NCBI RefSeq assembly: GCF_030657435.1
Contig: NZ_JAUTWS010000034.1
Span: 1 to 64,000, forward strand
Origin: Paracraurococcus lichenis
GTDB taxonomy: Bacteria > Pseudomonadota > Alphaproteobacteria > Acetobacterales > Acetobacteraceae
DNA length: 64,000 nucleotides
Direction: 5' to 3'
Shown here: in pieces, positions 57,818-64,000 of the stretch
How positions within the stretch are numbered: position 1 is the stretch's first letter
Layout of the letters: every line of letters starts with the position of its first letter
Translations under genes and position numbers: made by a program
Notes under the pieces: model-generated
What the model was told of the DNA's origin: nothing
Databases searched by the model: none
What the model saw: only the letters and a program-made list of their open reading frames with translations

Positions 57818-59799
57818 GCCGCGTCCTCCCTCGCCGGCTGCGCGAGGCCGCCAGCCCGCGCCAAGGTGAAAGCGAAGGCCGTGCCGCCGCCGGGCGCGGC
57901 CTGCGCGGCGATGCGGCCGCCATGCGCCTCGACGATGGTGCGGCAGATCGACAGCCCGATCCCCATCCCGCCCTCCTTGGCCGACCGGAAGGCTTCGAAA
58001 GGCCGGGCCGCGACCGCCGGCGGCAGGCCGGGCCCGGTATCGGCCACCACTACCTCGACCGCCGCGGCTCCCTCTGGCCGCACCGTGACCGAGATGGCCC
58101 GTTGCCGGCCCGGCGGCAGGTCGCGCATTGCCTCCACCGCGTTGCGCACCAGGTTCACCACCACCTGCTGCACCTGCACGCGGTCCATGGCGGCCTCGCC
58201 GGCGCCGGGGTCGACCGCGAAATCCAGCGGCTCCAGCCCCGCCTCCGGCATGGCGTGCAGCACCATGTCCACGGCCTCGCGCACCACCTCGGCTACCGGC
58301 GCCGGGCTTCGCTGCGCCTCGCCGCCGCCGAGGAAGTCGCGCAGCCGGCGCAGGATCGCCCCGGCCCGCAGGACCTGCGCCCCCGCCCGCTCCAGCGCCG
58401 GCAGGGCCTGGGGCGGCAGGCCCTCGGCGGCGCCGAGCAGCCGCACCGCCCCGGCGAGGTAGTTGCTGGCGGCGCCGAGCGGCTGGTTCAGCTCATGCGC
58501 GATCCCGCTCGCCATGGCGCCGACCGTCGCCCGCCGCGCCAGTTGCTGCAGCTCGCGCTCAGTCGCGCGCAGGCGCGCCTCGCTCTCGCGCCGCGCGGTT
58601 TCGGCCCGGCGGGCCGGCGTGACGTCGCGGACGATGCCCAGCATGCGCAGCGCGCGGCGGCCCTCCGGCGCATCCGGATCCGGCGCGAAATCGGTGCGGC
58701 CGGTGGCGGCGAGCCAGCGGAGGCCGCCATCCGGCAGGATGATGCGGTACTCGCACTGCACCGTGTCGTCCGGGTCGCCCGGGTCGCCCGCCCGGCCAAG
58801 CTCCGCCAGGATCGCCGGCCGGTCCTCCTCCGGTACCAGGGCTAGCCAGGCGGCAAGGGTCGTTGCCACTCCGGGCGGCAGGCCGTGCAGCCGCCGGCAG
58901 CGCTCGTCCCAGTCGAGGACCTCGCCCGCGCCGCCCAGCTCCCGGCTCCAGGTGCCGAGTTCGGCGGCATCGAGCGCCAGCCGCAGCCGGCGCCGTACGC
59001 GCAGGCGTTCGGTGATGTCCTGCGCCAGCCCGATGACGCCGATCGGCGCCGGCGCGCCGGGCACGCGCCAAGGCGCGCTTGTCATGAGAAAGAGCCGCGG
59101 CGGCCCGCCGGCCGGATCGGGGCAGACCGCCTCGGCGGTGACGCTGCGGCCGAGCTGCAGCACCTCGCGGTCCGCCGCTGCAAGGCCAGCCGCCGCCGGC
59201 CCGAGCGCGGCATCGGTGCGACCCAGCACCTGCTCGAGCGGGCGGCCGAGCATCAGCGCCACTGCCTCGTTGGCCAGGAGGTAGCGGCCCTCCAGGTCTT
59301 TGGCGAAGACCGCATCCGCCGTGCCATCGAGTACGAAGCGCAGCAGCGCGCCCTCTCGCCCGGCCCAGTCGGCCTGCTCCCGCAGGGCCGTGCCGGCGGC
59401 TACCAGCGCATCGGCCAGGGCCTCGAACTCGGCAACGCGGAAAGCGCCCGGGGCGGGCCGCGCCGCCGGCCCCGGTAGCGGACCACCCCCGGCCAGGGCG
59501 GCCGCCTGCGCCAGCAGGCCCGGCAGGGGCCGCAGCAGGCGCCGCGCGATCATCGCCGCGGTGCCGCCGGTCAGCGCCAGGGCTCCCATCGCCAGCGCGA
59601 CGGCCGGCGGGCCCGCGTCGCGGGCCTGCCACAGCAGGACCAGCAGCAGGCCCAGCGCCGGCAGTGGCCATGCGATGCCGAGGAGGAGAAGCTGCGTGCG
59701 CAGGCGTAGCGCAGAACGGGCAGGGTCGGGCGGGACGCTCAAGAGGCCTCCGGCAGGGACATGCGGCGCGGTGGCGCGAGAGGCGCCAGGGCTGCACAC
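57814..59799 (-). CDS. PAS-domain sensor histidine kinase (FixL-like)
   Basis: 661 aa from GTG 59799; a TTG at 59742 with GGAGG in front is an alternative start. Two membrane helices (about 33-85), two PAS domains (about 150-265 and 270-395), then the kinase core: H-box GIAHELNQPLGAASNYL near 435, N-box VNLVRNAVEAM, G1 DTGPGLP and G2 GMGIGLS. No heme-ligand pattern obvious in the PAS domains, so the signal is unknown. Forms a two-component pair with the FixJ-like gene. Confidence 0.92.
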   Translation of the reverse strand: MCSPGASRATAPHVPAGGLLSVPPDPARSALRLRTQLLLLGIAWPLPALGLLLVLLWQARDAGPPAVALAMGALALTGGTAAMIARRLLRPLPGLLAQAAALAGGGPLPGPAARPAPGAFRVAEFEALADALVAAGTALREQADWAGREGALLRFVLDGTADAVFAKDLEGRYLLANEAVALMLGRPLEQVLGRTDAALGPAAAGLAAADREVLQLGRSVTAEAVCPDPAGGPPRLFLMTSAPWRVPGAPAPIGVIGLAQDITERLRVRRRLRLALDAAELGTWSRELGGAGEVLDWDERCRRLHGLPPGVATTLAAWLALVPEEDRPAILAELGRAGDPGDPDDTVQCEYRIILPDGGLRWLAATGRTDFAPDPDAPEGRRALRMLGIVRDVTPARRAETARRESEARLRATERELQQLARRATVGAMASGIAHELNQPLGAASNYLAGAVRLLGAAEGLPPQALPALERAGAQVLRAGAILRRLRDFLGGGEAQRSPAPVAEVVREAVDMVLHAMPEAGLEPLDFAVDPGAGEAAMDRVQVQQVVVNLVRNAVEAMRDLPPGRQRAISVTVRPEGAAAVEVVVADTGPGLPPAVAARPFEAFRSAKEGGMGIGLSICRTIVEAHGGRIAAQAAPGGGTAFAFTLARAGGLAQPAREDAA

Positions 59800-59833
59800 C
59801 CGCCTTCCCCGTTTGTGGACAGGTCGGTCCGGG

Positions 59834-60397
59834 TCAGAGCCTGGTCATCGAGAGGAGCCGCCCGCGCCGAGCCGAGTGGCGCAACTGCAGCACCGCCCCG
59901 ATGGTCCCGGCCAGCTCCATGAGCAGGCCGCGCTGCTCCGCGTCCAGCGCTCGCGGCACCCGGTCCACCATGCAGAGCGTTCCGCGCGGGCGCCCATCCG
60001 GCCGCCGCAGCGGCAGGCCGGCGAGGAAACGCATGCCGCGCTCGCTCGCGACCAGCGGGCTGTCGGCAAAGCGCGGGTCCTGCGCGGCGTCCTCCACCAC
60101 CAGCAGCCCATCCGCCGCGAACACTGCCTCGGCGCAGAAAGCCTGCTCGCGCTCCGGCCCGAAGGAGGTCGGGGCCTGCCGCGACCAGCCATGCCCGGGC
60201 TCCGCGAGGGAGAGGAAGGCAACCGGGCAATCCGCGATCCGGGCGGCGAGGTCGACCAGGCGGTCCAGCACCAGCTCGCTCCGGCCATCGAGCGCGCGAT
60301 AGGAGCGCAGGGCGGCGAGGCCAGGCATCTCCGCGAAGCCCGGCGGCCCGCCCTGGCGGGGTGGGGACGGCGCGCCGGCGTCGATCAGGCCCGCCAT
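59834..60397 (-). CDS. GAF-domain protein
   Basis: 187 aa. A single GAF fold (about 25-180) of the kind found before kinases: LVDLAARIADCPVAFLSLAE, FCAEAVFAADGLLVVEDAA and GTLCMVDRVPRAL. No output domain; probably senses a small molecule or light and passes the signal to the kinase encoded 34 bases downstream. Confidence 0.85.
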   Translation of the reverse strand: MAGLIDAGAPSPPRQGGPPGFAEMPGLAALRSYRALDGRSELVLDRLVDLAARIADCPVAFLSLAEPGHGWSRQAPTSFGPEREQAFCAEAVFAADGLLVVEDAAQDPRFADSPLVASERGMRFLAGLPLRRPDGRPRGTLCMVDRVPRALDAEQRGLLMELAGTIGAVLQLRHSARRGRLLSMTRL

Positions 60398-60403
60398 GCC
60401 CGC

Positions 60404-61504
60404 TCAGCCCTGCGGCTGGAAAAGCGCCAGGAGGCCGCTGGTCGCGCCCGTATTGGCGGCCGCCGTGTCGCGGGCGACGAAGCGGTTGAGCAGCGCGCCC
60501 AGCTTCTTGCTGTCCTTGAAGTCGGCGATGTTCAGCTTCGACTTCAGGATCTCCACCTGCCGGTCCACGTCGACCTTGACGAAATTGTCGGGCAGCCCGA
60601 GCGCGCCGCGCACCACGCGCGACAGGTTGCTGTCGGCGATGACGCTGTACCAGTTGCTCACCTGCGGCAACTGGCGCTGGGCATAGAGCGCGGCGCGCAG
60701 CGTGTCGGAACCGGTGCCGACCGCGGCCTCGAACCGCGCCTGGGTGTAGCGCTGGGCGATGGCATCCAGGATGGAGGCATTGCCCACGTTCGGGCCGCCC
60801 TGCGCTGGCGTCGCCGGGCGGCCGACACTGGTCGCACCCAGCGCCGCCTTGGCCGAGCCGCTGGTGTCGAAGGTGAAGCCCTTGGCAGCGCCGCGGCCCT
60901 TGGCGTCGGTGAGGACGAGTTGCGTGCCGAAGACCTTGACCGAGATGTCGCTGCGGCCGCCATCGGCGCGGCGGAAGGCATCCTGCAGCTTGCCCGCCAG
61001 CGCGGCGGTCGTCGTTGCGTCCCGCAGCGACAGATCCTTCACGGCGATGCCGCCGAAGGTGCCGCTGAAGGTCTTGACCAGGTCCTGGCCGCCAAGCCCC
61101 TCGACGGTGACGGTCGCCTCCGAGGGCGTAGCCGGGATCGCCGGGATCGTGAGGCCGCCATAGTTCAGCGCCCTGGCCAGCGTCATGTAGCGCGGGTCGG
61201 TCATCCGCGCGGCGAAGGAGGCGGTGTCGCTCGGGTCGCTCTCCAGCACCTTCCTCACCAGGGCGGTCATGCCGATCTGGCTGTCCAGGCCAAAGGCCTG
61301 CAGCACGATCCGCTGCAGCCGCGGATCCGCAAGCATGTCCTTGGCCGTCGCCTTGGTCGGCAGCTTCTGCTTCAGGTAGTCGATATCGGCTTTGACCTGC
61401 GGGTCGTTGGTCAGGGCCTTAAAGTCGGTGGCCTTGCGGGTCGAGAGGATGGACCAGCCCGCCATGCCGTCCGGCAGGCCGAGGCCGACGCTGTCGATGC
61501 CCAT
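60404..61504 (-). CDS. DUF1217-family flagellar-linked protein
   Basis: 366 aa. Contains DUF1217-type repeats: AKDMLADPRLQRIVLQAFGL (about 55-74) and RVVRGALGLPDNFVKVDVDR near 310. The family is nearly always coded beside alphaproteobacterial flagellar genes and its biochemical role is unknown; here it follows flbT. No signal peptide. Six bases separate it from the GAF gene. Confidence 0.85.
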   Translation of the reverse strand: MGIDSVGLGLPDGMAGWSILSTRKATDFKALTNDPQVKADIDYLKQKLPTKATAKDMLADPRLQRIVLQAFGLDSQIGMTALVRKVLESDPSDTASFAARMTDPRYMTLARALNYGGLTIPAIPATPSEATVTVEGLGGQDLVKTFSGTFGGIAVKDLSLRDATTTAALAGKLQDAFRRADGGRSDISVKVFGTQLVLTDAKGRGAAKGFTFDTSGSAKAALGATSVGRPATPAQGGPNVGNASILDAIAQRYTQARFEAAVGTGSDTLRAALYAQRQLPQVSNWYSVIADSNLSRVVRGALGLPDNFVKVDVDRQVEILKSKLNIADFKDSKKLGALLNRFVARDTAAANTGATSGLLALFQPQG

Positions 61505-61531
61505 CGCCGTGCTCCCTCTCCCCGCCCCGGG

Positions 61532-62011
61532 CTACTGCAGCAGCGCGCCGGTCACACGCGGCCCGCGCGACCCGGTATCCTCGCCGGCGGCCTGGGTCGT
61601 GCGGCGGAAGCGCTCCGGCGCCGGGATGCCGAGGACCGCGGCCTCGTACAGCACCAGGTCGCGCAGCGCGCTCAGCGCGCGGTAGACATTGCTGGCGGCG
61701 ATATGCTTCTCCGCCTCGTCCAGCAGCGCCAGATGCTCCGGCTTGATGAAGGCGGTGCGCAGCCGGGCAATCTGCGCCTGGAAGGGCGCGCTGGAGGCGA
61801 GGTCGAGCCGCAGGCCGAGGGCAACGTTCTGCGCGGCGAAATAGGCGGTGCGCACCGGCGTCAGCGGCTCCTGCGCCGAGAGGATGTCGCGCTCGCGCAG
61901 CACCTGCGCCTCGGTCTCCACCAGCAATTGCGCGCGACGGTCGCCATTGGTCAGCACGGCACCGTTGATGAAGAGGCGCTCGCCCGCGGCGAGCTTGACG
62001 ACGAGGGACAT
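61532..62011 (-). CDS. flbT: FlbT, flagellin synthesis regulator
   Basis: 159 aa. Beta-rich N-terminus with MSLVVKLAAGERLFINGAVL, then helices with QILxRE-like VLRERDILS, AYFAAQNVALG and NVYRALSALRDLVLYEA, typical of FlbT. In Caulobacter it destabilises flagellin mRNA and couples flagellin production to filament assembly. The start overlaps the flaF stop (TGATG). Confidence 0.92.
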   Translation of the reverse strand: MSLVVKLAAGERLFINGAVLTNGDRRAQLLVETEAQVLRERDILSAQEPLTPVRTAYFAAQNVALGLRLDLASSAPFQAQIARLRTAFIKPEHLALLDEAEKHIAASNVYRALSALRDLVLYEAAVLGIPAPERFRRTTQAAGEDTGSRGPRVTGALLQ

Positions 62012-62427
62012 CAGGTCTTGCCTTCGGGCTGCATCTGCGTAACGGGCTTCAGGCCCTGCATGATGGTGCGGTTGATATCGATCAGCGCCTGCGGCGCCTT
62101 CGTGCCGCGCAGGACGCGGTCGCTTTCCGCCATGACCCAGGCGGCGAGGGAGATCAGGCGCGCCTTGCCGGCATCGTCCCAGGCATTCTCCGCATGCGCC
62201 AGGTCCGTGGCGAAGGCGGTCCAGAGCATGCGGTTGTCGTGCACCGCCGTGGGCAGCGCGGCGGGACCGGCGCCCTCGGCCGTCGCGGCCTCGAGCAGGG
62301 CGGTGGTGCGGGCCAGGACTCGGTATTCGATGTCACGCGGCGTCTCGGTCTCTCGGATGACCGAGCCATAGGCCGCCCCAGCGCCCCGGGGCCGGGAGGG
62401 AAAAGCGGACGGGTCAGCAGGCTCCAC
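62011..62427 (-). CDS. flaF: FlaF, flagellin synthesis activator
   Basis: 138 aa from GTG 62427 with GGAG 8 bases upstream; about 15 residues longer at the N-terminus than usual. The family pattern is clear: AAYGSVIRETETPRDIEYRV, then LWTAFATDLAHAENAWDDAG and IDINRTIMQGLKPV. FlaF and FlbT act together in control of flagellin translation and secretion. Confidence 0.9.
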   Translation of the reverse strand: MEPADPSAFPSRPRGAGAAYGSVIRETETPRDIEYRVLARTTALLEAATAEGAGPAALPTAVHDNRMLWTAFATDLAHAENAWDDAGKARLISLAAWVMAESDRVLRGTKAPQALIDINRTIMQGLKPVTQMQPEGKT

Positions 62428-62541
62428 GTAGGTTCTCCGGAGACGGGGCGGGGGTCGGACCTCGGCCGGGCCAGCCTGCCGCTGGGGGAGCCGGGGGTGA
62501 GGCAGGCGGCAGGCGATGTCCGGCCGAGATCCGAGGGGGGT

Positions 62542-62568
62542 GGAGGGGGCGCGCGGGGCGCCCCCTCC
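62542..62568 (-). terminator. strong hairpin behind the flagellin gene
   Basis: An 11-bp perfect stem, GGAGGGGGCGC with GCGCCCCCTCC, five-base loop, lying six bases past the flagellin stop. No U-run follows, so it may slow or protect the flagellin mRNA 3' end rather than fully terminate; flaF follows on the same strand. Confidence 0.55.
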
Positions 62569-62574
62569 GGCTCA

Positions 62575-64000
62575 TCAGCCGCGGAAGAGCGAGAGGATGC
62601 TCTGCGGCGCCTGGTTGGCGATGGAGAGCGCCTGCGTGCCGAGCTGCTGCTGGGTCTGCAGCGCGGTGAGGCGGGCGGCCTCCTCGGACATGTCGGCATC
62701 CACCAGGGCGCCGACGCCGGTCGTCAGGGTATCCGCCAGCTTGCCGATGAAGTCCTTCTGCGTGTCAACCCGGACCTGGGCCGCACCGAAGGCCGCACCG
62801 GCCGAGAGGACCGCGGTTTCCGCCGTCTTGAGGACGGACAGCAGCCCGGCATAGGAAGTGTCCGAGACGACCGTCTGGTTGTTGGTCGTCATCGGGTTCG
62901 CGGAGGCATGCGTCACGCCGGTGAGGTCATTGGTGTAGGTGGAGCTGAAGGTCACCGCCGAGCTCGCGCGAGTGCCGTCGACGTAAAGCTTCTCCGCCGT
63001 CACGTCGCCTCGCACCGCGGCGACGCTCGCGCCCGCCGCGGTGTTGATCGCCTTCGCCAGGGCCCGCAGCGTTTCCGCCTTGGTCTGGGTGGCGCCGACC
63101 GTCACCTGCGCCGTCTTCGTCGCGCCGCCCTGGGTGAAGCTGAACTTCAGGACGTCACCGGCCACTTGGGTGTTGGAGAAGTCGAACTCCACCTGCGATG
63201 TCGTGGTGCCACTGTTGCCGCCCGTGTTGCCGCTGATCGCGGCGAAGGCGACGGTACCGGTCTTAGTGATGCCGGCGGTCGACACGCCACCGCGCACGTC
63301 GACGCCGAGCGGGGCGTTCTTGCTGTCGATCACCAGCGCGGTGGTGGCGCCGGAGCCGCCGTTCGAGGCGATGCTGCCGTAGCCCAGGGTGTTGATGTAG
63401 GTCGCCAGGTCGGTGATGAGCGCATCGCCACCGGCGGCAGAGGCCGCGTAGTCGCCCAGCGCCGCACCACCGCGGGCGGAGCCGGCGACCAGCGTGTCGA
63501 CGCTGACGGTGTAGGACTTGTCGGCGCCGTTCACGTTCAGGGCGAAGGTCAGCGTGTCGCCCGTCACCGCCGCGGCGGTCAGCGCCGCCAGGGTGGTGTA
63601 GGTGTACTTCTGGGCGACAGCACCGGAGGCGCCGAGCGAACCGCCCTGCGTCTTCAGCGCGGTCGCGCCGTCGAACGCGATGGCGTCCTTGCCCTTGCTC
63701 GCATCCACCACCAGGTTGCCGGCCGCGTCGAGCGAGGCGATGCTGTTGCCCACGCCCGCCTTGGCGTTGATGGCGTTCATCACGCCGGTCATCACCGTGT
63801 CGTAGCTGGTGGTGCCGGACGGGACGGTGTAGCTGGCGGCGACGTCGCTGCCGTTGATGTTGAAGCTGAAGTCATACACGGTCGAGGCCGTCGGCGTGCC
63901 GGTCGGCTTTGCATACATGTACTTCGGCGCCTGCGGGGCCAGGTTGGTCGCAGTGCCCAGGGTAATGGCGGTGCCGCTGTCGATGCCGATGGCCAGGGCA
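62575..64000 (-). CDS. flagellin, 5' end beyond the window
   Basis: 475 codons visible; the N-terminal D0/D1 part lies past position 64000. The centre is Ala/Gly/Thr-rich surface domain (D2/D3) with TNLAPQAPKYMY at the window edge. The last 100 residues are the conserved coiled D1/D0 helices (LLSVLKTAETAVLSAGAAFG, then EEAARLTALQTQQQLGTQAL and SILSLFRG). Filament subunit, secreted through the flagellar type III path. Followed by flaF and flbT. Confidence 0.95.
   Translation of the reverse strand, partial: ALAIGIDSGTAITLGTATNLAPQAPKYMYAKPTGTPTASTVYDFSFNINGSDVAASYTVPSGTTSYDTVMTGVMNAINAKAGVGNSIASLDAAGNLVVDASKGKDAIAFDGATALKTQGGSLGASGAVAQKYTYTTLAALTAAAVTGDTLTFALNVNGADKSYTVSVDTLVAGSARGGAALGDYAASAAGGDALITDLATYINTLGYGSIASNGGSGATTALVIDSKNAPLGVDVRGGVSTAGITKTGTVAFAAISGNTGGNSGTTTSQVEFDFSNTQVAGDVLKFSFTQGGATKTAQVTVGATQTKAETLRALAKAINTAAGASVAAVRGDVTAEKLYVDGTRASSAVTFSSTYTNDLTGVTHASANPMTTNNQTVVSDTSYAGLLSVLKTAETAVLSAGAAFGAAQVRVDTQKDFIGKLADTLTTGVGALVDADMSEEAARLTALQTQQQLGTQALSIANQAPQSILSLFRG

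Overview
The window is high-GC DNA that looks alphaproteobacterial, most likely Acetobacteraceae/Roseomonas-like. The reasons are strong GC bias at third codon positions, a flagellin-flaF-flbT block (flaF and flbT are alphaproteobacterial regulators), a VirB/VirD4 transfer system with a MobF relaxase, and a RepA-type iteron replicon. A Rep gene with iterons and a near-complete conjugation system argue that this is a plasmid, megaplasmid or chromid rather than ordinary chromosome. Housekeeping-type genes (glmMUS, flagellin) sit on the same piece. No tRNA, rRNA or CRISPR array was seen.

Layout. (1) 1-400: the 3' end of a group II intron on the minus strand, then a promoter-like segment. (2) 402-16025, plus strand: a Pel-type exopolysaccharide operon rebuilt from split parts. 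These are a secreted RTX protein carrying the PelA-like deacetylase, a separate GH114 hydrolase, a two-gene PelB (TPR protein plus outer-membrane barrel), a PelD that stops after its GAF domain, PelE, the PelF glycosyltransferase and the PelG transporter. No pelC was found. (3) 16051-17484: ISAs1 transposase debris. (4) 17485-23285: glmM-glmU-glmS and an extended-SDR sugar-nucleotide epimerase, together enough to make UDP-GlcNAc and probably UDP-GalNAc, the Pel precursors. A tnpB tail lies between glmS and the epimerase. (5) 23286-27000: a scrapyard of integrase, transposase, a small MITE-like insertion and a locally inverted cyclo-ligase fragment, plus one receiver-domain gene. (6) 26973-49581: conjugation region. 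The minus-strand operon runs from virB1 (right) through virB2-11, virD4 and two small genes to a relaxase-helicase-Toprim fusion; a second minus-strand group further left ends with a GH16 glycoside hydrolase. (7) 49928-54133: catabolic island with a TctC-type binding protein, an MDR oxidoreductase and an intradiol dioxygenase, and a divergent LacI-type regulator with a matching operator. (8) 54204-55906: replication origin (iterons, AT-rich patch, rep) and toxin-antitoxin remnants. (9) 57206-64000, minus strand: flagellin (cut by the window edge), flaF, flbT, a DUF1217 protein, a GAF sensor, a PAS histidine kinase and a FixJ-like response regulator.

How the parts work together. Regions 2 and 4 read as one pathway: fructose-6-P to UDP-GlcNAc (GlmS, GlmM, GlmU), 4-epimerisation, polymerisation by PelF, export by PelG and PelB, and modification by the deacetylase and hydrolase. 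PelD lacks the degenerate GGDEF module that binds c-di-GMP in Pseudomonas, so this version must be controlled differently. Region 6 would move the replicon defined by region 8. Flagellar and biofilm genes on one mobile replicon would let motility and matrix traits travel together; that last point is inference.
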